Below are positions 27,243 through 36,396 of a stretch of 50,492 bases of DNA, in pieces. The notes beneath the pieces are model-generated. The model ran no database searches. It was not told the origin of the DNA and saw nothing but the letters and a program-made list of their open reading frames with translations. This DNA is from an uncultured Helicobacteraceae bacterium (lineage in GTDB: Bacteria > Campylobacterota > Campylobacteria > Campylobacterales > Sulfurimonadaceae), in assembly GCA_947311765.1 (NCBI GenBank), contig CAMZLS010000045.1:1-50492 (forward strand). The letters run 5' to 3'. The position numbers and the translations under genes are program-made. Every line of letters starts with the position of its first letter. Within the stretch, counting starts at the first letter, position 1.

Positions 27243-27917
27243 TTAGCGTGAATTTTTCTCTGCAATACCACTTTGATTAAAACGGTGAGCTAGTTCTTGT
27301 TTGATACGATCAGGTGAGATATTTTTATGACCTAGCGCCACAAGCACATGGTAGGTTAAATCAGCACATTCATGGATAATTTCATCCTCGTTGCCATCTT
27401 TAATAGCAAAGCTAAATTCACCTGCCTCTTCAATAACTTTTTTCAAAATGGCATTATCGCCACCAGATAAAAGCTTTGCAGTCCAAGATGATTGAGGGTC
27501 GGCATTTTTACGCTCTAAGATAGTGTGATAGAGCTCATCTACAACACCATACATCGCAGCAGTATCAACCTCTACTTCCGAAATGGCATCACCACTCTCT
27601 AACTCGGTAAAAAAGCATGAACGTCTTCCCGTATGGCAAGCAACCCCATCTTGGATGATTTTGATAAGCAGTGTATCATTGTCACAATCTATAAAAAATG
27701 ACTGAATATGCTGGAGATGATTGCTGCTTTCACCCTTTTTCCATAAACGCTTGCGTGAGCGTGAGTAGTAGTGAGCAAGTCTTGTCTCTAGTGAGAGTTG
27801 TAGAGCCTCTTTGTTCATATATGCTACCATAAGCACTTCATTGTTTGTCGCATCTTGTACGATTACGGGTAAAAGTTCGGATTTTTCCCAATCGACACGG
27901 TTTAAAATTTCTTGCAT
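27243..27917 (-). CDS. hisIE: Bifunctional phosphoribosyl-AMP cyclohydrolase / phosphoribosyl-ATP pyrophosphatase
   Basis: 224 residues. The N-terminal cyclohydrolase domain has LMVAYMNKEAL and the metal-binding WKKGESSNHLQ and GVACHTGRRSCFF (about residues 15-105). The C-terminal pyrophosphatase domain has KVIEEAGEFSFAIKDGNEDEIIHECADL. These are two consecutive steps of histidine synthesis. No other his genes are nearby. Confidence 0.95.
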   Translation of the reverse strand: MQEILNRVDWEKSELLPVIVQDATNNEVLMVAYMNKEALQLSLETRLAHYYSRSRKRLWKKGESSNHLQHIQSFFIDCDNDTLLIKIIQDGVACHTGRRSCFFTELESGDAISEVEVDTAAMYGVVDELYHTILERKNADPQSSWTAKLLSGGDNAILKKVIEEAGEFSFAIKDGNEDEIIHECADLTYHVLVALGHKNISPDRIKQELAHRFNQSGIAEKNSR

Positions 27918-27986
27918 AAGTAAAAGTCCTGAATAAATTGATAATAGTAAGCAAAAGATGTACCACTAAGGAGCGAATCCTTAGTC

Positions 27987-27996
27987 TTACATGTAA
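27987..27996. repeat. TTACATGTAA copy 13
   Basis: Intergenic, C/G flanked, 10 bases after the stop of the SPFH gene in the 88-base gap before hisIE. Confidence 0.95.
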
Positions 27997-28005
27997 GGGT
28001 TGTTC

Positions 28006-29082
28006 TTATTGCGCGCTAACGCGTTTTTGAGCATCTTTTGTATCTACCCAGATATTTGGAGTTGATCCGCCAGGTGTTAAGAATATTTTTGCATCTTTAT
28101 TGACACGAAGAGCGTCATTAAACATACCTTGCATCTGAATCTGTTTCAATTCAAGAAGTTGAGGTGTAAGCGATTCGCTGATAATAATATTGGCTTTGGC
28201 TTGTGCATCTGCTTCGATAGTGATAGCATTTGCCTTTCCTTGCGCTTGAATTTTTACCGCATCTGCTTGACCTTGTGCCTGTGCTGCACGCTTGAAGGCT
28301 TCTTGTTTAGCACGAGCAACTTGCTGTTCTGCTCTTTGGACTTCTTGTTTAGCTACCTGAACAGCTTCGATTTGATCTTTTACTTTTTGAGGTAAAACAA
28401 TCTCACGCATCTGTACTGACTCTAAAACAGCAGGAGAGTTTTTCTGCTCGTTTACATTTGCAGCAATTCTCTGATCTATAAGTTTTGCGATGACATTTCT
28501 CTGAGTAGGGAGAGATTCTGCCTCATATTGTCCAACAACATTACGAACCACATCACGAACTACAGGATTGATGATTTTCTCTTCCCAAGAAAATCCCCAG
28601 TTAGAGATAGTCTGTGCGGCATATTGTGCATTAAGACGGTACTGAACCGTTAGCTCAATAGATACAGGAAGACCACGCTTATCTAAAACAGTGATAGCGG
28701 GCTTAACAGTAATGCCATCGCCTAAGCCAGAACGCTCTATCTTATCCGCGTAGTTAATGATACGAACTTTCGTATCAACAATATAAACTTTTTGAATCAC
28801 AGGAATGATAAAATGCAGCCCTGGAAGTAGTGTTTGTTGTTCATACTTTCCATTTGTTGCTAAAATACCACGCTGTCCCTCTTCGATAATCTCAAAAGGT
28901 TTGGCAACCACCAAGAAAAATAAAATGGCTACGATAAAAACAATAAGTGCTTGCTTCCCTCCGCTCATATTAAACTCTATTTTTGGGGGTTTAGGCATTT
29001 TTGGACCGCCACCACCGCCACCACTTGTGCTTTTGTTTTCACTTTTCTTTTTATTGAAATAGTCATTCATATCTGATGCCAT
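28006..29082 (-). CDS. SPFH/Band 7 (prohibitin-like) membrane protein
   Basis: 358 residues. A glycine- and proline-rich cytosolic start (SGGGGGGPKMPKPPK) precedes one membrane helix (about 47-63). The Band 7 domain begins EGQRGILATNGKYEQQ and a long alanine/glutamine coiled coil follows (about 235-300). Such proteins form membrane rings that scaffold proteases and lipids. The ATG overlaps the ilvE stop by one base. Confidence 0.88.
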   Translation of the reverse strand: MASDMNDYFNKKKSENKSTSGGGGGGPKMPKPPKIEFNMSGGKQALIVFIVAILFFLVVAKPFEIIEEGQRGILATNGKYEQQTLLPGLHFIIPVIQKVYIVDTKVRIINYADKIERSGLGDGITVKPAITVLDKRGLPVSIELTVQYRLNAQYAAQTISNWGFSWEEKIINPVVRDVVRNVVGQYEAESLPTQRNVIAKLIDQRIAANVNEQKNSPAVLESVQMREIVLPQKVKDQIEAVQVAKQEVQRAEQQVARAKQEAFKRAAQAQGQADAVKIQAQGKANAITIEADAQAKANIIISESLTPQLLELKQIQMQGMFNDALRVNKDAKIFLTPGGSTPNIWVDTKDAQKRVSAQ

Positions 29083-30014
29083 TAGTTCTCCTCTATGTAA
29101 GTTAAATAGTGTTCATACTCTGGATTTCGTCCAAAAACGATATCAAAATAACTGCTTTGAATTTTTTCTGTTATAGGACCGCGAGTGCCCTTACCAATAA
29201 TGCGTGCATCCACATCTCTAATAGGAGTAATCTCTGCTGCTGTTCCTGTTAAAAATGCTTCATCTGCCACATAAACCTCTTCACGAGTTACACGGCGACG
29301 GACAACTTCAAGACCCATTTTCCCTGCCATCTCAATAACAGTTTTTTGAGTGATAGAGGCTAAAGAGTTGTCGTTTGGTGGTGAGATAAGCACGCCATCT
29401 TTGACCATAAAGAAACAAGCACCGCTCGCTTCTGCCACATAACCTTGATCATCTAAAAGAAGTGCTTCATCATAACCACACTCAATAGCTTCAAATTTTG
29501 CCATTTGAGAGTTGAGATAATTAGCACTTGCTTTTGCTTTGCCCATATTTGAGGTATTTGCAGGGCGAGTCATAGATACGATTTTAAGACGAATACCTTT
29601 GCGCATACCCTCTTCGCCAAGATATGCACCCCATTCCCAAGCAGCCATAACAGTCTCAACAGGAGCATCTTTGTGATACACGCCCATAACACCATAACCT
29701 AAAAAGGCAAAAGGGCGGATATAGACATTGTCACCATCAAACTCATTTCTTTTTATAAGCTCAATCTGTGCCTTGTTCATCTCTTCTATAGTGTAAGGTA
29801 TATCAATAAGTGTCATTTTTGCCGACTCTTTTAAGCGAGTGGTATGATCATTAAGGCGAAAAATCGCATAACCTTTGGCGGTTTTATACGCCTTTGTTCC
29901 TTCAATAACACCATTTCCATAGTGAAGTGTATGTGAAAGAACATGAGTCTTAGCATCTTTCCATGCCACATACTCGCCATTCATCCAAATATATTTGGCT
30001 GCATCCATTTCCAT
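29082..30014 (-). CDS. ilvE: Branched-chain amino acid aminotransferase
   Basis: 310 residues of the class IV PLP fold. The PLP lysine is in NMGKAKASANYLNS, with EASGACFFMVKDG and FLTGTAAEITPI downstream. It makes valine, leucine and isoleucine from their keto acids. The ATG at 30014 has GGAG five bases upstream. Coupled with the SPFH gene. Confidence 0.95.
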   Translation of the reverse strand: MEMDAAKYIWMNGEYVAWKDAKTHVLSHTLHYGNGVIEGTKAYKTAKGYAIFRLNDHTTRLKESAKMTLIDIPYTIEEMNKAQIELIKRNEFDGDNVYIRPFAFLGYGVMGVYHKDAPVETVMAAWEWGAYLGEEGMRKGIRLKIVSMTRPANTSNMGKAKASANYLNSQMAKFEAIECGYDEALLLDDQGYVAEASGACFFMVKDGVLISPPNDNSLASITQKTVIEMAGKMGLEVVRRRVTREEVYVADEAFLTGTAAEITPIRDVDARIIGKGTRGPITEKIQSSYFDIVFGRNPEYEHYLTYIEEN

Positions 30015-30131
30015 TAAAACTCCATGATATTTTCTTAGAGGTATTCTCTATTTAATGCACGTATTTTAGCAGAGAATCTATTTAATATTGATTTCTTGAT
30101 ATTGATTAATAAATGATTACGATAGTTTGCG

Positions 30132-30137
30132 TATAAT
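30132..30137 (+). promoter_or_regulatory. -10 box 6 bases before the CopD-like ATG
   Basis: TATAAT, then TGGTCT, then ATG. There is no ribosome binding site, so a leaderless mRNA is predicted. The spacing matches the box at 12779. Confidence 0.55.
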
Positions 30138-30143
30138 TGGTCT

Positions 30144-30590
30144 ATGCAAATTGTACTTTATATTCATATCTTATCAGCAACTGCGTGGATTGGTGGCTCA
30201 CTTCTTCTCTTCGCTTTAGGCATATTCCTTCGTGATAAACAGGCACAAGCAAATGTTTACGAGCACCTAGGGCCACTGTATGGCTATCTTGAAAGTGTTT
30301 GGCTAGTCTCTCTTTTGACTACGGGGATTATTCTTTTTATGCATCATGGCTTTATGGATGTTTTTGATTATGCGATAGATTCAGATTTAGCACAAACTAT
30401 GATTCGTAAGCTTTTTATGGTTGCTTTTTTGACATTTATAACCATTATTCATATGATTATCGCTTTTAAGACACACACAAAATCAAGAACCATATTACAA
30501 AATATCATCTCCAGAGGCAGTTCACTTCTGATTTTCTTTCTTAACTTCATCATTCTTTGGCATGCAACGCAACTAAGAAGTATGCTTTGA
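30144..30590 (+). CDS. CopD-like four-helix membrane protein
   Basis: 148 residues with four predicted membrane helices (about 2-25, 50-68, 88-108, 122-142). The start MQIVLYIHILSATAWIGGSL has the His and Trp pattern of CopD-type domains, possibly involved in copper or haem. Function is not established. It follows its -10 box closely and lacks a Shine-Dalgarno. Confidence 0.65.
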   Translation: MQIVLYIHILSATAWIGGSLLLFALGIFLRDKQAQANVYEHLGPLYGYLESVWLVSLLTTGIILFMHHGFMDVFDYAIDSDLAQTMIRKLFMVAFLTFITIIHMIIAFKTHTKSRTILQNIISRGSSLLIFFLNFIILWHATQLRSML

Positions 30591-30620
30591 TACATATCAA
30601 GAAAATCACAAAGGAAAGAA

Positions 30621-30839
30621 ATGCTTGAGAAAGTTGTGAGTATAAATGTGCTTATAAAAACAAAATCGGTTTCATTAAGTTTGTTTTTTGTCTTGCTAGG
30701 AACACTAGTTCTTGTTATGGAAAATATCTTTTACGGATATATTGACCAGAACGGATTTTTACAGGAAAGTTATTTTCTGCCTATGGGTAGTGCAAGCTTT
30801 TTATTGGGCGTAATGGGTTTAGTTGTTAGCATTATTTGA
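30621..30839 (+). CDS. Small two-helix membrane protein, DUF3955-like
   Basis: 72 residues. One helix near 18-36 and one near 55-72 flank the string ENIFYGYIDQNGFLQESYF, which resembles DUF3955 proteins. AAAGGAA precedes the ATG. Function unknown. The following 141 bases to the aldehyde dehydrogenase hold a short palindrome (CCTAG-CT-CTAGG at 30864-30875) and no gene. Confidence 0.6.
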   Translation: MLEKVVSINVLIKTKSVSLSLFFVLLGTLVLVMENIFYGYIDQNGFLQESYFLPMGSASFLLGVMGLVVSII

Positions 30840-30980
30840 TTCTATTTAAAAAGGTTAAATAAGCCTAGCTCTAGGATATAGAAAAATACTAAGTCCTTTT
30901 AACATAAATTATATAGCTATGATTGTAATTATATTTGTTTGTCAAATAAAATTTTAAATTCAATTCATAAAGGAGTCTTG

Positions 30981-32396
30981 ATGGATGCAAAAATATTTTT
31001 TGGTTCAAGCGAAAATGTAACAAAGTCATGGAGCGAACGCAAAAGCCCATTTGATGATAAGCTTGTTTCTCGCGCACCGATATGTAGCAGTGAAGATGCT
31101 CTAAAAGCTTTGGAGATTGCACAAAAAGCAAAGCTTACATGTAAGGCTTCTACGCTTTCACAGCGTTGTGATTGGCTTCTTGATGTTGCAAGAATTTTAC
31201 AAGAAAATCGTGAAGATATGGCGCAAACTATAACAGATGAAGTGGGCAAACCTATCGCCTTTGCTCGCGTTGAAGTTGATAGATGTATCGAAACTGTAAA
31301 ACTCTCAGCAGAGACGATGCGAACGATGCATGGAGAGACGATAAACACGGATGCAATGGCTAGTGGTAAGAAAACGCTCTCCTTTTATCGTCGTGAGCCT
31401 GCTGGTGTTGTGGTTGCTATCACACCTTTTAATTTTCCCCTAAATCTTGTAGCACATAAACTCGCACCTGCTTTGGTAGCAGGCAATGCAGTCGTCTTAA
31501 AACCAACCCCTGAAGCACCACTGACGGCTTATAAATTTGCCAAGATGTTTATTGAGAGTAAGTATGCTATAAAAGATGCTTTGAGTCTTGTGTATGGTGA
31601 CGCAGAAGTAGGGAGTGCCTTAATTACTAGCGATATCCCCCGTGTGATAAGTTTTACAGGTTCTGTACCAGTAGGCAATATCATTGCAAAGAGTGCTGGC
31701 ATCAAAAAAGTTAGTTTAGAACTTGGTGGCAATGCGGCAACTTTTATAGATAAGAGCGCTGATTTAGCCTACGCTGCTTCTCGTTGTGCCTTAGGTGCCT
31801 TTGTCAATTCAGGGCAGGTCTGTATCTCCTTACAGCGTATCTATGTGGATGCAGATATTTATGATGCCTTTGCTGATTTGATGGCAAAAGAGACACAAAA
31901 ACTCGTTGTTGGCTCACCTTATGAGGAGGCTACTTTTATGGGGCCACTTATAGATGATGAAGCAGCACAGCGTGCTATGAACTGGGTGCAAAGTGCTATC
32001 GAAGAGGGTGCTCGCGCACTTATGGAGCCTCAAAGAGAGGGACGAATGTTTCATCCTTGTGTGATGGCAGATGTGCGTGATGATATGGCTATCGTCTGTG
32101 AAGAGGTTTTTGCTCCGATAGTTAGTCTTGTAAAAGTGGATGGTTTTGATGATGCTTGCCCTCGTATGAATAATTCTCCTTATGGCTTGCAATTTTCAGT
32201 TTTTACGAATGATTTGAAGCTTACACAGCGCGCTATTGATAAGTTAGACGCTGGCGGTATCGTGATTAATGATATGCCAACTTTACGCTTTGATATCCAG
32301 CCTTATGGTGGAGTGAAGCTTAGTGGTGTAGGACGCGAAGGGCCTCATTTTGCCATAGAAGAGATGAGTGAGATTAAATCCATTGTCATCGCCTAA
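30981..32396 (+). CDS. NAD(P)-dependent aldehyde dehydrogenase
   Basis: 471 residues. The ATG at 30981 has AAGGAG five bases upstream and is preferred to an in-frame TTG at 30939. Catalytic residues are N151 (TPFNFPLN), K174 (VVLKPTPEAP), E247 (SLELGGNA) and C281 (NSGQVCIS). The C-terminal MPTLRFDIQPYGGVKLSG is like lactaldehyde or non-phosphorylating glyceraldehyde-3-phosphate dehydrogenases; the substrate is uncertain. TTACATGTAA encodes LTCK at 52-55. Confidence 0.92.
   Translation: MDAKIFFGSSENVTKSWSERKSPFDDKLVSRAPICSSEDALKALEIAQKAKLTCKASTLSQRCDWLLDVARILQENREDMAQTITDEVGKPIAFARVEVDRCIETVKLSAETMRTMHGETINTDAMASGKKTLSFYRREPAGVVVAITPFNFPLNLVAHKLAPALVAGNAVVLKPTPEAPLTAYKFAKMFIESKYAIKDALSLVYGDAEVGSALITSDIPRVISFTGSVPVGNIIAKSAGIKKVSLELGGNAATFIDKSADLAYAASRCALGAFVNSGQVCISLQRIYVDADIYDAFADLMAKETQKLVVGSPYEEATFMGPLIDDEAAQRAMNWVQSAIEEGARALMEPQREGRMFHPCVMADVRDDMAIVCEEVFAPIVSLVKVDGFDDACPRMNNSPYGLQFSVFTNDLKLTQRAIDKLDAGGIVINDMPTLRFDIQPYGGVKLSGVGREGPHFAIEEMSEIKSIVIA
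31135..31144. repeat. TTACATGTAA copy 14
   Basis: In the aldehyde dehydrogenase gene, read as L-T-C-K at residues 52-55, C/G flanked. Confidence 0.95.
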
Positions 32397-32823
32397 AAAA
32401 GTAATCATATCAGCCTGTCTTTTGGGCGAAGCATGTCGTTATGATGGTAAGTCAAAACCAGCCTACCATGTAAGCGAAGCCTATAAAGAGTATGAGATTA
32501 TTCCTTTCTGCCCTGAAGCACCTATCTTAGGGACTCCTAGAGAGCGTATCTCTGTTATTGAGATGGCAAACAAAGCCTTACATGTAAGGGGTGATGAAAG
32601 CGGTCGAGACCTTAGCAAGCATCTTAAATTTGAGGTTTTATCTTTTTTAAAAGAGCATCATGATGTCACGCTAGCCGTTTTAAAATCAAAGTCACCCTCA
32701 TGTGGTTTTGGCACTACTCCGATATTCAACATTCAAAGAGAACAGATAGCTCTAGGCAATGGAATCGCCGCACAGATTTTTCACGATAGAGGCTTGCATG
32801 TAAAGAGTGAACTCGGTATGTAA
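32368..32823 (+). CDS. DUF523 family protein
   Basis: About 151 residues from GTG at 32368, or 146 from TTG at 32383; both overlap the dehydrogenase gene and neither has a clear ribosome site. Family landmarks: ISACLLGEACRYDGKSK, FCPEAPILGTPRE and LKSKSPSCGFGT, with several conserved cysteines. Function unknown. It holds one exact TTACATGTAA (ALHVRG) and two near copies (32465, 32795), one of which also reads LHV. Confidence 0.85.
   Translation: MRLNPLSSPKKVIISACLLGEACRYDGKSKPAYHVSEAYKEYEIIPFCPEAPILGTPRERISVIEMANKALHVRGDESGRDLSKHLKFEVLSFLKEHHDVTLAVLKSKSPSCGFGTTPIFNIQREQIALGNGIAAQIFHDRGLHVKSELGM
32578..32587. repeat. TTACATGTAA copy 15
   Basis: In the DUF523 gene, read as L-H-V, C/G flanked. 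Confidence 0.95.
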
Positions 32824-32834
32824 GTGCTTTATGT

Positions 32835-32840
32835 TATAAT
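32835..32840 (+). promoter_or_regulatory. -10 box before the PAS gene
   Basis: TATAAT 25 bases before the ATG, with AGAGGA as a ribosome site in between. Confidence 0.45.
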
Positions 32841-32865
32841 CACAAACTATAACAAAGAGGACAGC

Positions 32866-33414
32866 ATGGAACGAAAAAGTTTATCTAAGAGTGATGCTCC
32901 AAAAAATATCACTCAGAATGAAAAAAGGCTCACAGATGATGACTTTATTGTCTCTAAAACAGACACTAAGGGCAAAATTATTTATTGTAATGAAATATTT
33001 GCAAGGATGGCTGGTTATCCTCCGGCTGATTTGATTGGTGCAAATCATAATCTTATACGCCACCCTGATATGCCCCGTCTTGCTTTTAAATATGCTTGGG
33101 ATCTGATTCAAGATAAAAAAGAGTTTTTTGGCTTTGTAAAAAATCTCTGCTCTGATGGTGGTTTTTATTGGGTTCTTGCTTATATTACTGCTGATGTAGA
33201 TGCTAATGGAAAAATTATCAGTTACACATCGGTACGAAGAAAGCCACCTCACAGTGCTATTGAAAAAATCATTCCTTTATATAAAAGCCTTTGTGAGGCT
33301 GAAAGAAATGGTGGCATAAGTGCATCAGAAAAACTTCTTCATGATTTTTTAGATGAAAATAAAGTTGGCTATAATGAATTTATTATTGATCTTCAAAAAG
33401 ACATAAGAGTATAA
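32866..33414 (+). CDS. Cytosolic PAS-domain protein (Aer/CetB-like)
   Basis: 182 residues. The ATG at 32866 has AGAGGA upstream and is preferred to an upstream TTG. A PAS domain spans about 22-130: FIVSKTDTKGKIIYCNEIFA, YPPADLIGANHNLIRHPDMP and GGFYWVLAYITAD. This is the form found in Aer and in Campylobacter CetB, where it carries FAD and senses redox. It is ten bases upstream of a chemoreceptor without a periplasmic domain, the arrangement of two-part energy-taxis sensors. Confidence 0.85.
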   Translation: MERKSLSKSDAPKNITQNEKRLTDDDFIVSKTDTKGKIIYCNEIFARMAGYPPADLIGANHNLIRHPDMPRLAFKYAWDLIQDKKEFFGFVKNLCSDGGFYWVLAYITADVDANGKIISYTSVRRKPPHSAIEKIIPLYKSLCEAERNGGISASEKLLHDFLDENKVGYNEFIIDLQKDIRV

Positions 33415-33423
33415 GGGGTGAGT

Positions 33424-34878
33424 ATGAATAATATTAAAAATCCAAGTGTTATCGCTCTTTTCGTCTTAGTAATTGTAAGTGTAGTTTTTTTAGTGATGCA
33501 GTCGCAAATGATAGTTGCAGGAATTATAGCGCTCTTAGCCTTAGCTTCACTTTTCATTCCATTCTCTCCTGCTCGTTCGGATGATGCTTTTTTGATGAAA
33601 AAAATTGCAGATACACTCCACAATACAAAAAATGGTATTTTAGCTTCACGAGTGATATTGTATAAAAACGAGAGTTCTCTTGAAAATATCGCATGGGATA
33701 TAAATAACGCACTCGATCAGATGGAAGTAATATTGAGAGAAACGCGTTATACAATTAGAGCTGTAAGCCAAGGGCAGATGTATAGAACTATGTATCCATC
33801 TGGTTTACATGGAGAGTTTAAAAAGACTGCCGATGCCATACAAAAGGCAGTAGCGTCAATGAAAGCCAATGAGCGTTATAAGCTTATGGGCGAACTTTCA
33901 ACTAATTTTAGTCAATTTAATGGCGGTATGAAAGGCAATCTAGATTTAATTGCATCAGATATCAATAAGACAAAAGATGCTTTTGTTGCTGTGGCAAAGC
34001 TTACATCAGATGCTGCAGATTTAACAAAAGAGACATACGCTATTGTAGAAAATACAACAACTGAAATAGTAAGTTTGAGTGAATTAGTGAGTGATACAGT
34101 AAGCAGTATTGAGCAGATGGATTCCAATGTGAACGATATTACTATGGTTGTTAATCTCATCAAAGATATTGCTGATCAAACAAATCTCTTGGCACTTAAC
34201 GCTGCTATTGAGGCAGCTAGAGCAGGGGAGCATGGTCGTGGTTTCGCTGTCGTTGCTGATGAGGTGCGAAAACTTGCCGAGCGTACAACAAAAGCAACAG
34301 GAGAGATAAGTATTACGATTCAAAATCTTCAACAACAGTCAAGTGGTATCTCTGAAAATGCAATAAATATGAGCGAAATTGCCAATGAATCAAGTAACAA
34401 GATGAATGATTTTTTAGATACAATGTCCGACCTTTCAAGCGATATGGAAACAATTACCCAGCAGTCAAATCAGAGTAGCTTGGGTCTTTTTTTGTCAAAT
34501 TATAAAATCCAGAATATAGTTTTTAAATCAAGTGCCTATGCTGCAGTTGTTAATGGCGCAGTGAGCGAAGAGTTGAAAAAAAGTCATAAAGAGTGTGGTT
34601 TTGGATCTTGGTATTATGGTGTTGGAACAAAAATTTTAGGCACAAACAGTACGTTTAAGCAGATAGAACATCATCATGTAAGGTTTCATGCTTTGATTAA
34701 TAAAAACATAGAATGTATTATCTCTGGCGGGAGTATGGCTAAAAATAAATCTAAACAAGGCATTATGGATGGTTTTCAAGAAGCTGAAAAGCATTCAAAT
34801 GCTCTTTTTTCACTGATGGATACACTCTCGGGTGAAGTAGGATTAGAGATTGACATGAGCCATATTGCAGGAGAGTAA
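33424..34878 (+). CDS. Methyl-accepting chemotaxis protein with CZB domain
   Basis: 484 residues from ATG at 33424, with AAGGGG five bases upstream (preferred to GTG at 33418). Two membrane helices (about 9-27 and 29-46) have almost no periplasmic loop. A signalling domain carries the conserved tip [20 protein letters not shown]. The C-terminus has a zinc-binding CZB domain with [12 protein letters not shown] and [13 protein letters not shown] receptors respond to pH, oxidants or hypochlorite in other bacteria. Probable partner: the PAS protein upstream. Confidence 0.9.
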   Translation: MNNIKNPSVIALFVLVIVSVVFLVMQSQMIVAGIIALLALASLFIPFSPARSDDAFLMKKIADTLHNTKNGILASRVILYKNESSLENIAWDINNALDQMEVILRETRYTIRAVSQGQMYRTMYPSGLHGEFKKTADAIQKAVASMKANERYKLMGELSTNFSQFNGGMKGNLDLIASDINKTKDAFVAVAKLTSDAADLTKETYAIVENTTTEIVSLSELVSDTVSSIEQMDSNVNDITMVVNLIKDIADQTNLLALNAAIEAARAGEHGRGFAVVADEVRKLAERTTKATGEISITIQNLQQQSSGISENAINMSEIANESSNKMNDFLDTMSDLSSDMETITQQSNQSSLGLFLSNYKIQNIVFKSSAYAAVVNGAVSEELKKSHKECGFGSWYYGVGTKILGTNSTFKQIEHHHVRFHALINKNIECIISGGSMAKNKSKQGIMDGFQEAEKHSNALFSLMDTLSGEVGLEIDMSHIAGE

Positions 34879-34908
34879 TTTTTTTAAGCTCAGATAAAAA
34901 GGAAGAAA

Positions 34909-35376
34909 ATGTTAGAAATAGAGACAAAGGCACCAGATTTTTGCCTACCAAACCAAGATGATGTAGAGATATGTCTTCGTGATGTGAAAGGCAAATGGGT
35001 AGTTTTATATTTTTATCCTAGAGATAACACACCAGGATGTACCACTGAAGCGTGCGAATTTACAGAGGCTTTGCCTGTTTTTGAAGATATGAATGCAGTT
35101 ATCTTAGGAGTTAGCGCAGATTCTACACAAAAACATCGTAATTTTATCGCGAAAAAAGAGCTTGATATTACACTTTTGAGTGATGAGAGCACTGAAATGA
35201 TGCAAACATACGGTGTCTGGCAGTTAAAGAAAAATTATGGCAAGGAGTATATGGGGATTGTGCGTTCAACATATATCATTAACCCTGAGGGCATAATAAA
35301 AGCTGTCTGGACAAAGGTTCGTGTAAAAGAGCATGTGGCGAAGGTTAAAGAAGAGTTGCAAAAGTTGCAAGCTTAG
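34909..35376 (+). CDS. bcp: Thioredoxin-dependent peroxiredoxin (Bcp/PrxQ)
   Basis: 155 residues. Peroxidatic C44 and resolving C49 are in TPGCTTEACEF, the PrxQ pattern. YFYPRDNTPG precedes. It reduces peroxides using thioredoxin. Ribosome site GGAAG before the ATG. Confidence 0.94.
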   Translation: MLEIETKAPDFCLPNQDDVEICLRDVKGKWVVLYFYPRDNTPGCTTEACEFTEALPVFEDMNAVILGVSADSTQKHRNFIAKKELDITLLSDESTEMMQTYGVWQLKKNYGKEYMGIVRSTYIINPEGIIKAVWTKVRVKEHVAKVKEELQKLQA

Positions 35377-35450
35377 TCTGTGAATTGCTACGTCGTTTCA
35401 CTCTTTGTCTAGTCGGCGTAACATGAAGCTAGTCTTAAGTGATTTTTTTG

Positions 35451-35456
35451 TAAAAT
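35451..35456 (+). promoter_or_regulatory. Probable -10 box of rpsB-tsf
   Basis: TAAAAT, preceded by TTTTTTTG. A start near 35462 would place the first leader helix at the very 5' end of the mRNA. The 224-base gap 35377-35600 holds no gene. Confidence 0.4.
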
Positions 35457-35459
35457 TTC

Positions 35460-35563
35460 ACGCTTTTATCTCTCGATATATGAAGATAAACAGTAAACAG
35501 GTATCAGCTACTCAAAAACTGGTGCGCTTAGGGTGAAATAATATCCAAAAGCGTTGAGAGATA
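35460..35563 (+). promoter_or_regulatory. Structured rpsB leader with two competing helices
   Basis: ACGCTTTT (35460-35467) is complementary to AAAAGCGT (35547-35554), and the adjoining ATCTCTC (35468-35474) to GAGAGAT (35556-35562). The order of the halves is that of a pseudoknot, but the connectors of 0 and 1 base make it hard for both to form, so they may be alternatives. S2 represses rpsB-tsf through its leader in E. coli; a similar control here is inference. Confidence 0.5.
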
Positions 35564-35600
35564 CTGACGCGAACCAGGATTTTTACTTAAAGGAGTTACT

Positions 35601-36395
35601 ATGGTAACTATGAAAGACTTATTAGAATGTGGTGTACACTTTGGACACCAAACACGCCGTTGGAATCCGAAAATGAAAAAGTATATTTTTGGTGTTCGTA
35701 AAAATATCTATATTATCGATCTTCAAAAAACACTTCGTTATTTCCGTAACACATATCAAATCGTTCTTGACGCAGCAGCTGAAGGAAAGGTTATTCTTTT
35801 TGTTGGTACAAAAAAACAAGCTCGTATAGCAGTGCGTGCGGCAGCTGAATCTTGTGGTATGCCATATGTTGATAACCGCTGGTTAGGTGGAATGTTAACC
35901 AACTATAACACGATTCAAAAATCTATCCGTAAACTTGAAATTATTGAGCAAATGGAAGAAAAAGGTCAAACAGATCTTCTTACAAAAAAAGAAGCTTTGA
36001 TGATGAGTCGTCAAAAAAGTAAACTCAATGCATATCTTGGTGGTATCCGTAATATGAAAACACTTCCAGACATGCTTTTCGTAATTGATGCTGTTAAAGA
36101 ACATATTGCTGTTAATGAAGCGCGTTGTTTAGGTATCCCAGTTGTTGCTCCACTTGATACAAACTGTGATCCAGATGTCATTGATTATCCAATTCCAGGA
36201 AACGATGATGCAATTCGTTCAATTCAACTTTTCTGTAAAGAGATGGCAGAAGCTATCAATGAAGGAAAAGCATTAGGCGCTGCTGAAGAAGTTCCAGAGC
36301 AAGAAGAAGCACCTGCAGAAGCTGAAGCGACTGAAGAAGTTATAGCTGAAGAAGTAGCTCCAGCAGAAGCTGAAATAAAAACAGAGGAAGCATAG
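35601..36395 (+). CDS. rpsB: Ribosomal protein S2
   Basis: 264 residues, starting [20 protein letters not shown] with [11 protein letters not shown]. The C-terminal 35 residues are an acidic alanine/glutamate tail ([19 protein letters not shown]). AAAGGAG lies before the ATG. It forms an operon with tsf one base downstream. Confidence 0.97.
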   Translation: MVTMKDLLECGVHFGHQTRRWNPKMKKYIFGVRKNIYIIDLQKTLRYFRNTYQIVLDAAAEGKVILFVGTKKQARIAVRAAAESCGMPYVDNRWLGGMLTNYNTIQKSIRKLEIIEQMEEKGQTDLLTKKEALMMSRQKSKLNAYLGGIRNMKTLPDMLFVIDAVKEHIAVNEARCLGIPVVAPLDTNCDPDVIDYPIPGNDDAIRSIQLFCKEMAEAINEGKALGAAEEVPEQEEAPAEAEATEEVIAEEVAPAEAEIKTEEA

Positions 36396-36396
36396 T

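Noticed and set aside
30864-30875. CCTAG-CT-CTAGG palindrome as terminator after the DUF3955-like gene
   Set aside because: Five-base stem with a 2-base loop and no T run; too weak to call.
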